64,000 nucleotides of DNA from Epiperipatus broadwayi (lineage: Eukaryota; Onychophora; Udeonychophora; Euonychophora; Peripatidae): the NCBI GenBank assembly GCA_028023455.1, contig JAQFVV010012398.1, positions 11,707,160-11,771,159 of the forward strand. The letters are read 5' to 3'. Below the pieces are notes generated by a model. It searched no databases. It saw only the letters and a program-made list of their open reading frames with translations, and was not told the DNA's origin. Numbering within the stretch: the first letter of the stretch is position 1; each line of letters begins with the position of its first letter. A program made the position numbers and the translations under genes. Of this stretch, positions 30,609 through 39,216 are shown piece after piece.

Positions 30609-32885
30609 ATGGAAACAGTTGTAGATAGTGTCCAAATTATAGATAGTAAGATAAAAGAAGAGGTTATGGAAATTAAAACAGTGGAAGAAAAGATAATAGT
30701 GCCTAAAAAGGAGGAAGAGAACTCCCAAATATTTCAACTATTATTGATGATGAAGGAGATGAATGAAAATATGATTAAAAATAGTGTAAAGTCTGATGCT
30801 AAATTTGATTCTTTTAAAGAAGATAGCAATAAAAAATTTAATGTTCTTAATGAAAATATGAATAAAAATAGAGAAGATAGTAATTTGAAGTTTGAAGCTC
30901 TTAGAGAGGATACAAAAGCTCTTAATGAAAATATGAATAAAAATAGAGAAGATAGTAATTTGAAGTTTGAAGCTCTTAGAGAGGATACAAAAGCTCTTAA
31001 TGAAAATATGAATAAAAATAGAGAGGATACAAAAGCTCTTAATGAAAATATGAGTAAAAATATTGAGTTTCTTAATGAAAACCTAAATAAAACAAATATA
31101 AGATTAGAATCTCTTAGTGAAAATGTAGACAAAAATAGTAATGAAATCAGAACTTGTGTAGAAAGTATGAATCAAAAGCTTAATGAAACCTGTAAGACGG
31201 TAGAAGATTTTAAGGTGGAAGTACAAGATAAATTTAATAATTTGGATTTGAGATTTGATAGCAATGAAAAAGTCATTGGTTCTTTAAAGGAGGAAATAGA
31301 GCACATAGATTATAAGAATCAGGAATTGCTAAAAAATAAGTTTTCCGAATTTTCTGAGAATACTATAAAGGGTTTGAGCAAGCAAATAGAAGAATCTATC
31401 AATCAGTGTCAGATAAACAATAGCAACTTAAATCAGAAGCTTAATAGTAATAAATCAGATGTTGATCGTGAAATTGGTGAAATAAAAGATCATATAGATG
31501 AAAGTATTAAAATTGTTAAGGAAGAGATAGTGCAGACCAGAATAATTGTGAAAGATGAAATGGAGAAAGAATTAGTAGAGAAGTTCAAGGATTTGATAGT
31601 GCAAACTAGGAGAGATGTAAAGGAAGAAATAGAACAAGATTTGGTTGAGAAATTAAAAGATCTTGGTATTCAGAAAGATGATGAACATAAGTATAGATCT
31701 AAAGTTGGTGAGAATATGAAGCGTTTACAGAAAGATGTAAAAGAACAGGCACAGCAGTTGGAAAAGAATAATAATGAGTGTAGAGAAATAGTAGATCAAA
31801 ACTTGGATAAGTTTAAAAATGAACAGAAGTTATATGTAGAACAAGTGATTGGACAGATAAATTTCGAAGAAAAGTTGCAACAAGTGTATGAACAAATGGA
31901 GGAGATTAAGTCCATAAGTAATAAAACTTTAGAGTTAGGCAAAGAAAAAGTATTGAGTAGTAAATATGAAGACTGTATAACTCCATCCCCAATAGATAGA
32001 ATAGAATGTCTAAGAAAAGGTGAGGATAACCAATTAGAACATACTAATGTTAAAGAAATAGACAGCAGACCAGTTAGGGAAAATATTAGTTGTGACGGAG
32101 GTTCGAATAGCTCGATGGCATTACATTTCATGAGGGTCAAACCATTTAGAGGAGACTATACCGAAAACCCATCTGAGTTTCTGAATAGTTTGGATGAGCT
32201 ATTTTCAATATGTGTTCTAACAGAAAAGGAAAAATTAGCCATCTGTAGTAATCATTTAGGTGGCACTGCCAAAGACTGGTGGCAGTCGCTCTTTGAAAGG
32301 CCAAATACTTATGGCGACTTTAGATATTTAATTATAGGGAGTTTCTGGAATGCAGACAAACAAGATAGTATTAGGTTCCAGATAACTCAAGAAAAATATC
32401 ACTCTAGCAAGGGCAGTTACACTAGTTTCTTTCGAAGCCAGGCTGTCCAATTGAAAACGCTTACTGCATGTCCATTATCTGAAGGGCAGATAGTCAGGAT
32501 AGTACGCCATAATTTGCCCAGAAATGTGGAGCAATTATTAATTGCAGCAGACCGTTATTCGATAGAAGATGTGTCAGAGATATTAGATGCACTTGAAATC
32601 ACTGAAACATCTTTAGACAGTAGATTCAAAGCAAATAGGGAAAGAAATAATTATCCGTTATCAAATATTAACATTAACAATAATAGTCAAAGATTTCAAG
32701 CAGGTTTTAAGAGGAGATATAATTCTAGAGATAGAGATAGGGTATCTCCCTATGTTAAGAAAGCAGTTAGATTTGATAAATCTAGGAGTAGGGTAGAGGT
32801 ACAAAATAGTCAACCCTCTACTAGTGGTATTACTACAATTTTAAAAAGACCAAATGTTAAAACAAGTGAGAAAAAGTTAAACTGA
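30609..32885 (+). CDS. Gag-like protein with long coiled coil
   Basis: 758 residues. Residues 1-490 are highly charged, almost free of Pro/Gly, and patterned as a long coiled coil, including near-identical 25-residue repeats around LNENMNKNREDSNLKFEALR (DNA 30843-31034). Residues about 505-690 are a retrotransposon Gag/capsid domain (MRVKPFRGDYTENPSEFL, KDWWQSLF, then FRSQAVQLKTL). The C-terminus is basic and serine-rich (RRYNSRDRDR) with no CCHC knuckle, so RNA binding would rest on basic residues. An in-frame upstream ATG at 30513 is separated from this start by a TAA at 30594-30596, so the true start may have been 27 codons further up. The frame ends at TGA 32883, directly after a GTTAAAC heptamer that could shift ribosomes into pol. 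Confidence 0.82.
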   Translation: METVVDSVQIIDSKIKEEVMEIKTVEEKIIVPKKEEENSQIFQLLLMMKEMNENMIKNSVKSDAKFDSFKEDSNKKFNVLNENMNKNREDSNLKFEALREDTKALNENMNKNREDSNLKFEALREDTKALNENMNKNREDTKALNENMSKNIEFLNENLNKTNIRLESLSENVDKNSNEIRTCVESMNQKLNETCKTVEDFKVEVQDKFNNLDLRFDSNEKVIGSLKEEIEHIDYKNQELLKNKFSEFSENTIKGLSKQIEESINQCQINNSNLNQKLNSNKSDVDREIGEIKDHIDESIKIVKEEIVQTRIIVKDEMEKELVEKFKDLIVQTRRDVKEEIEQDLVEKLKDLGIQKDDEHKYRSKVGENMKRLQKDVKEQAQQLEKNNNECREIVDQNLDKFKNEQKLYVEQVIGQINFEEKLQQVYEQMEEIKSISNKTLELGKEKVLSSKYEDCITPSPIDRIECLRKGEDNQLEHTNVKEIDSRPVRENISCDGGSNSSMALHFMRVKPFRGDYTENPSEFLNSLDELFSICVLTEKEKLAICSNHLGGTAKDWWQSLFERPNTYGDFRYLIIGSFWNADKQDSIRFQITQEKYHSSKGSYTSFFRSQAVQLKTLTACPLSEGQIVRIVRHNLPRNVEQLLIAADRYSIEDVSEILDALEITETSLDSRFKANRERNNYPLSNININNNSQRFQAGFKRRYNSRDRDRVSPYVKKAVRFDKSRSRVEVQNSQPSTSGITTILKRPNVKTSEKKLN
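30843..31034 (+). repeat. 75-bp tandem repeats inside gag
   Basis: Units are 30843-30917 and 30918-30992 (75 bp, nearly identical), then a 42-bp unit 30993-31034 with an internal 33-bp deletion. All lengths are multiples of three and keep the coiled-coil register (25, 25 and 14 codons). Confidence 0.93.
32876..32882 (+). promoter_or_regulatory. Predicted -1 ribosomal frameshift site GTTAAAC
   Basis: G TTA AAC is read in the gag frame and followed immediately by the gag stop TGA (32883-32885). A -1 slip gives CTG AAA AGG and opens the pol frame without interruption. The X_XXY_YYZ form is not perfect at the first base, but GUUAAAC is an established slippery heptamer in arteriviruses. Confidence 0.65.
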
Positions 32886-35800
32886 AAAGGTCTTTGTGTA
32901 TTAGTTCCTCTTTGCAAGGACCCGGTGCTAACAAAATGGGGAATGATCAGATGTGGATGCTAAATACTTTAGATTTAGACATTGATTTTTTAGAACCCTT
33001 TACTATAGGTGAACCGCCTATAACGTATCAATGTCCGGTTGTAATTTTAAATATTGAAAATATAAAAGTTGAAGCATTGATTGACTCCGGAAGCCAAGCT
33101 TCCATATTATCAGAGTCAACTTATAAAAATCTGGTATGCATAAAAGGTGATATACCTTCATTGCCAGTAAAACAAATACAAGTAACTCTGGCAAATGGAA
33201 AGAGAACGAAATTAACAAATAAACAAGTTTGGATTACCTTCAAAATTAATAACACAGAGTTTGGGCATGTTTTTCTTATTATGCCTGGATTGATACATGA
33301 AGCCATAATAGGTGCTGACTTCATGATTTTAAATGATTGTCAAATAGATTTTTATAACAAAATTTTTACTTGTAAGAAGGAAAGGCTTAATTTTGAATAT
33401 GGTGTGCATAACCTTTCCAATCAATTACTATGCATCCATAATACATTGATTGATGCTAGCATAAAAGCAAAAATTGAACATATTTATGCAGTCGATTCTA
33501 AATTAAGTGAGAAATTATATCAATTAATGTATAGCTTTAAAAGCATTTTTTCTAAAATCCCTGGTATAATAGAGGGATATACCCATCGTATTAAATTGAA
33601 GTGTAATGATCCTTTCCATCAAAAGATGTACCCGATCCCTTACCAATATAAGGACGAGGTACAGAGTCAAATAGACATGATGCTAGAGTGGGAAATAATA
33701 AAAAAGTGCCCTTCTCCTTACGTAAACCCATTGGTTATTGTAAAGAAGAAGGATGGCAATATTAGGGTATGTTTGGATGCTCGCATGTTAAATACTATAA
33801 CTGTGCCAGAGCGTGACATTCCTCCACCCATACATGAGCTCCTAACTAAGTTTCATAAGAGGTCAATTTTCTCTACATTTGATTTAACAGCTAGTTATTG
33901 GCAAATACCATTACATGAGAATGATCAGCAATACACAGCATTTCGTTTTCAAGGCCAGTCGTATGTTTTCAGACGGATGCCTTTTGGTCTCATTAATAGT
34001 GGTGCTGGCTTAATCAGATGTTTGGACATGATTTTTTCAAAGCAATTAAAGGAAAAAATCGTCATGTATGTGGACGATATCGTCATTGCTTCTGACAGTT
34101 TAGAAGAGCATCTCCAACACTTAGAAATGTTTTTTAATAAATGCGCTATGAAAAATGTCAAAATTAATTTGGAAAAGTGTTCAATAGCAGCTAAAGAAAT
34201 TACTTTTCTGGGACATTTAATAAATGAGCATGGCATCCAGCCCCATCCAAAAAAGATTGCAGCTATTCAACGCTTTCCCACACCAAAAACTGTAAAGCAA
34301 CTGAAATCATTTTTTGGGTTGTGTAATTACTACAACCGCTTTTATCAAAATTTTGCTGAGGACACTATACATTTATCCAAATTGCTAAAAAAGGCTGAGA
34401 GGTGGAAGTGGACCACTAATCATGATAGTGAATTTAATTTGATTAAAAATAAATTTTTAAAACACGTAATTTTAATATATCCTGATTTCAATAAAACATT
34501 TTATGTGCAAACAGATAGCAGTTACTATGGTCTGGGTGTAGTGTTATTTCAACTCGATGGGGATCAGGTACCTCATGTATTGTACTTCTTGAGCAGACAT
34601 CTGAGAGGTGCTGAGTTGAACTACACTATAACTGAAAAGGAAACCCTAGCTGTTGTCTGGGCTTTTCAGAAATTAAGGCAATTTTTATTAGGTTCTAGTG
34701 TGATTGTATTGACCGACCATAGAAGCTTAGAGTTTTTAAATAAAAGCTACCTCAGTAATGAGAGACTTATTAGGTGGAGCTTATATCTCCAACAGTTCAA
34801 TTATAGAGTACTCTATATTGAAGGGAGACAGAATATCCCTGCTGATATTCTTAGTCGCCACCCTATCTGTTTAATGTCACAAAATCCCAATAGTCAAAAT
34901 ATAATTGTAAGTAACCTAGATTTGGTTAGGGATGAATCTATAGCTGATGATTATAATAATCTCACTATGATTCAGAGTCAGGATATCAGATTAAATAGGA
35001 TCATGACTATCTTAAATAATCATGATAATATAAACAGTAAAAATAAACGTGTTAAAATGATTTTTAGAAAGTATAAAATTTATCAAAATTTGCTTATGTA
35101 TAATATAAATTCTAATCAGGGGGAATCATGGAGGATAGTTGTCCCTAACTCCATGATTGATAAACTGATCATGTACGTTCATAGTAGCTATGGGCACTAT
35201 GGTGCACCAAAAATTATGTATGTTTTAAAATCGATATTTTTTTGGAATAAAATGTATAAATGCGTAATTAAAAAGATTAAAACGTGTAATATATGTCTAA
35301 AATCTAAACATTGCAGTAAATCTTACGTGGGAATCATGCAGCCCATTATTCCAGATCATCCTAATGAATTATTAGCGATCAATTTTTATGGGCCCCTTTC
35401 ACCATTCAATCGTCAGAAATTTATACTTGTAACATATGATGTTTTTAGTAAGCTAGTCTCAGCCTATCCTGTACCTAAAACCAGCGCTCATTATGTAATC
35501 AAATGCATGCTTGATTACCAATTCACTTTAGTTGGAAAGCCAGAAATAATTCTTACTGATCATGCAACCGCTTTTATATCTGGTAGATGGAATGAGTGGA
35601 TTCGTACTCAACACCTCAAACATATTATGAGCTCCATTAGAAACCCGCAGTCTAATCCCTGCGAACGTGTTATGCGGGAGCTCGGGAGATTATTCAGGGT
35701 TTATGTAGCCGATGATCTTAAACAATGGGTTCATAAACTCTCTGAGGTTGTTAATTATATAAACAGCACTTGCAATGAATCCACAGGTTTTACACCATTC

Positions 35801-36164
35801 CGTCTACATTATGGAAAACATGAAAATTTACTAATTCAAACACCTATACCTATAATAAGAGAACCAATAAATTAAATCAAGATATAAATCAAGCTAAAGT
35901 AAAGCTACATATTATGGGTGCTAAGAGAATAAAAAATCCCATAATAGACCACATCCGTTCAAAGTTGATGATTTAGTTCTTGTTAGAACACTCCATGTTA
36001 GCAACCTTCAAAGAAATCAATTTAAGAAATTTCTTGAGTTATACGAGGGTCCATATAAGATTTTTAGCAAAGTAGGAGAAAATGCTTTCGTGTTGACTAC
36101 ACCAGATGGTGAAAAAGGGACGTACAACACTATGAGTCTAATCCCATACCCATCAGAAGTGTAG
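32882..36164 (+). pseudogene. Pol polyprotein (PR-RT-RNase H-integrase), inactivated
   Basis: The frame is open from the shift site to 35875, with no convincing own ATG near the start. Numbering from the TTG at 32894: protease IDSGS with D64; RT MYVDD at 391-395; RNase H D541 and TDH at 607-609; integrase zinc motif H763, H768, C798, C801; catalytic triad N830-D889-E924. The first integrase residue should be Asp (context LAIDFYGPL in relatives) but reads AINFYG, a single-base change that abolishes strand transfer. The stop at 35873-35875 is a frameshift artefact: the integrase C-terminus with its GPY/F motif (LYEGPYKIF) continues in another frame to TAG 36162-36164, after a second shift near 35945. 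Confidence 0.85.
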
Positions 36165-36362
36165 AAAATTTTTTTTTTAGTATTACTAGTTGAGATTCTG
36201 AGTGTAATGTCCAAATATTTTATAAATTTGTATTAAAAACAGTATATTCTTTTATATTTCAGTAGTATAAGATAGAATTTGGTTATAGCAAATGATAAAG
36301 ATATTAAGTGTCAAGGAATAGAGTAAATGATAGGATAGATGTTTAATTTAAAAATTTTATTC

Positions 36363-36373
36363 GAAGGAGGAGG
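36363..36373 (+). promoter_or_regulatory. Polypurine tract
   Basis: GAAGGAGGAGG, three bases before the TGTGCCC start of the 3' LTR-like repeat. Confidence 0.75.
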
Positions 36374-36376
36374 TTA

Positions 36377-36504
36377 TGTGCCCTTTTCTATAGGTCGGTA
36401 ATAGTTCATAACAGTCAATTACTAAAAATTTTAAATTTAGAATATGTTCTTTTAATATGGTAATTGTATTAAGTCAATTATATTTTTAAAGTACAATTTA
36501 AAGT
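36377..36504 (+). repeat. LTR-like direct repeat, 3' copy
   Basis: It matches 24914-25042 and lies directly after the polypurine tract, the expected start of a 3' LTR. Beyond 36504 it no longer matches, so the LTR is truncated or interrupted. Confidence 0.78.
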
Positions 36505-36599
36505 ACAAGTTGTGGTTCACTTTAACAACTATTAACTATCAAATCCAACATTCTATTATCATTACATCAAAAATGTCAATGTTTCCTCATTTTGTCTAT

Positions 36600-36692
36600 G
36601 GTATATGTTCAAATGGCCTAGTGGTGTCCTGTTCAGCAGATACGGTAAGACTGGTAATTTTCAGATCTTTCCCGACTGTTATAAATGATTGC
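36600..36692 (+). repeat. SINE-like repeat, copy 1
   Basis: It holds TGGCCTAGTGG, a good match to a tRNA A-box, and further on GACTGGTAATTTTCAGAT and TTTCCCGAC. A second copy, about 80% similar, lies at 39135-39216 in the same orientation. The B-box is weak. Confidence 0.5.
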
Positions 36693-37330
36693 ATAGCGTG
36701 TGGCATGATATTCATTAACCATGAATACCATGATACAAATAAAGTAGTTTAGGAAATAGTGTGAATAGCACCCTGAACATCAGAATAGGTATAGTAGGAA
36801 TGTTAGGATAAGATGTGACTGTCAGGTATAAATATGATCCTCAAATAACTTTAATATTTAAAAAAGAATAGGAATGATTTAGTAATTTAAAAATATGCCC
36901 ACAAAAGAAAAAAAAGAAGAACTTTAATGCATTATTAGTGTCAATTAGTATTAACTCTAACTAAAGTCTTCTTTTATCATTTTTTTAAAATAAGTTTGGT
37001 GATATGTAACGGGATATATATATGCATTACATTTAAATTTTAATACTTGACTTTTGTAAATATCTATTACTGAATTAAAAGCACAAATGTTCAAAATGCA
37101 CAAATAACGAATTTTTAATTTATTAATATGTTTGATTTAAATATTAAAATAAGATAAGCTTTAAAAAAATTATAGAATCAAAGCAAAGCAAAGATTCTAA
37201 TCTTTAAATAAAATATAATAAAAATCTTTTGATTTTTAAAAACATAACGAAGAGAGTTTTTAACCTTAAAAATAAAAATTACAAACAGATCCTTAGGGCA
37301 AAATGACCATTGAAAAGAAAATGATTACGA
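36693..37330. other. Non-coding stretch
   Basis: AT-rich, no gene or element recognised. Confidence 0.5.
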
Positions 37331-37335
37331 AATAG

Positions 37336-37566
37336 ATGAGTCGAGGAGTAGAAACAAAAGACTTGCTTTTCCCTCCCAAAGATATAGACACAGACCTCAG
37401 TGGAAAAATCCATGTAGCCAGAAACCCAAGCCACAAACCCAAAATCTTACTTGGCCACAAACTCAATGAACCAATGAAATATAGATATGAAATATGTTTG
37501 ACAGATCCGTGCATTCCAGAGACAAGATGCCTCAGGACTATAAAAGGAAGAATTCAAAAGAAATAA
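37336..37566 (+). other. Unrecognised 76-codon open frame
   Basis: MSRGVETKDLLFPPKDIDTD opens a charged, moderately complex sequence with four cysteines near the end (EICLTDPCIPETRC). Codon use is less AT-driven than in random frames here. I do not recognise a family. It could be a decayed transposon fragment, an exon or chance. Confidence 0.2.
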
Positions 37567-37673
37567 TTAATTGGAGAAATAGAAAATTAAAGTTTTAAAT
37601 TCATTAGTCTTTGCTGAAAGTAGAAATAAAAAATTTAAAAAGCTATTTTCGCTGTCACCAAGAATTTAATCAG

Positions 37674-37830
37674 CTTCATCGTGCTTCCTTCGGTTGGGCC
37701 GGCCGGAGGCAGCTTTCATCTCATGGATACCAGCATCGAACCACTAGTAATGTCTTTGGAGATCTTCATAAAATCGTCATCGTCCACAAGAAATGGCCCT
37801 TGCATAAACTCAGATCTTCGTTGCAATGGA
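37674..37830 (+). other. Candidate host exon (possible LDL-receptor class A piece)
   Basis: 157 bp between an acceptor-like TTTAATCAG (ending 37673) and a strong donor GTGAGC (37831), open throughout in one frame that ends RNGPCINSDLRCNG. CI....LRCNG is the centre of LDLa modules and is a common place for an intron. The G+C level is clearly above the flanks. No partner exon was found, and the opposite strand also has a 40-codon frame, so the reading is tentative. Confidence 0.3.
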
Positions 37831-38344
37831 GTGAGCATGGAGAAAGGAAAGTATAAGTTATAAATATGAAATATAAACTCTTCAATTTAAAATCTCCGAA
37901 CTTTAATTTTATTTAAATATGAACTATAGACTTTATTTCCAAATCAAACCAGAACTTTATTTTTTTATAAACTTTGCAATTTTAAATTCTTCTCTAAAGT
38001 TTAAATGTAATCTCTTAAAATATGTATTGTTTTTTTTTATGCTTAGTATAAGGTCTGTTTGTAATGCGGTAGGGGTTTGCGATTGCAAACTTAAATTTAA
38101 AGATGAAAACACTTATTGTTATTTGTGCATTACTGAATTTAAAAGAAAGGAAAAGTAGGTTAAATAGTATTTGTAGTAAAAATAAGTTAAATATAATGTG
38201 TCATCGTAAAATGATTTTAAAACCTTAAACTAAAGATTTTTTTTTAGAATTAAATTAATAAATTGACTTAAATGTAAGTTGAGTGTGGGTAGCCGTTTAG
38301 CCTCATTTGAATTAGGAGTTTTGACTTTGGACTATTTGTTTTGT
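37831..38344. other. Non-coding AT-rich stretch
   Basis: No gene supported. A 79-codon frame at 37919-38158 has a cysteine cluster near its end but no recognisable family. Confidence 0.4.
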
Positions 38345-38830
38345 AGTTGTGTCAATGCTGGTGGAGAGATATATGGATGTTTACATCAATGTGAAGTGTG
38401 TTAGCACATAAGGGCATTGAGTCCAACTGAATGTATGACCCCAAAGAGGTAGTCATACCATTGCAATGGACACAGATGTATTTCCTGCACCATTGACCCA
38501 TTCCAGTTCTATGCATTGGGACGATAAGCCAACAAGATAGACCGCTCTCCCATCTATACATAGTGTTATTCTCTTTATTATATTACATGCATGATTCCTT
38601 TGCCAGACAGACGTATATTCATGTACTGGACGATGGTCATGTTTCTTCAAATAATATCACGCTGTTCAGATTCACATTCCTGTCAGCATGGTTTGATGCT
38701 AACATGTTCACATTGCATTGGTTGCGGATATATATCTGGAAGCGAGCATTGGCGTGGTTGCAGACCTTTAGCCTGGAGTCAAGTGCCTTGATCTTTTAAA
38801 GATGTCGTCTGGGTGGTCTACCTATGCTCG
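38345..38830. other. GC-richer block of unknown origin
   Basis: About 490 bp of balanced composition with sharp edges and short open frames on both strands (38563-38799 plus; 38453-38650 minus). No motif is recognised. It lies between the two SINE-like copies. Probably an old repeat or LTR fragment, but a non-coding gene is not excluded. Confidence 0.35.
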
Positions 38831-39134
38831 ACATTCTAAGATTAAATATTAAAGTTAAAACTAAATAAAATAATGATAATGAAACAAAATGAAGCATAAT
38901 TTTTTTTTATAGTAATTTTTTTTTTTTTAAGTTTGTGTGTTGTTATTTATATATACGTTAATAAAGTTACTTTTTGTATTATTAGTACTGACAGTGATCT
39001 AGTGATTGTTTTTATTATTCTTTATTAAAAGAAATATATTTAATAAATGTTTTAAATCTTTGCTACTCCACGAGCTAGTGACTAGGGTTGGCGGTCGTGA
39101 TTTTAACAGTGCGTATCTGTCTACTTTATAAATT

Positions 39135-39216
39135 TTCTAGGTTCAAATGCCCTAATGCGCCCTGTACAGCAGATATGGTAAGACTGGTAATTTTCAGATT
39201 TTTCCCGACCATTATA
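39135..39216 (+). repeat. SINE-like repeat, copy 2
   Basis: It shares TTCAAATG.CCTA...CAGCAGATA.GG and GACTGGTAATTTTCAGAT with copy 1 at 36600-36692 and ends at ATTATAAA in both. Confidence 0.5.

Larger units (their letters stand above)
24914..36504 (+). mobile_element. Large, decayed Ty3/gypsy-like LTR retrotransposon with coiled-coil Gag
   Basis: The internal coding part (30513-36164) has gag, then pol in the -1 frame with protease, RT, RNase H and integrase, followed by a purine tract (36363-36373) and an LTR start (36377). The first 128 bp of that LTR recur at 24914-25042. The 5.5 kb between 25042 and gag would be the rest of a very long 5' LTR and leader, or contains unrelated insertions, so the outer boundaries are uncertain. 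Coding integrity is lost in the integrase. Composition is as AT-rich as the host, unlike the Mag-like element. Confidence 0.7.

Noticed and set aside
30734-31132. 132-codon minus-strand frame with Ser/Leu/Phe repeats
   Set aside because: Complement of the tandemly repeated coiled-coil region of gag, not a protein.
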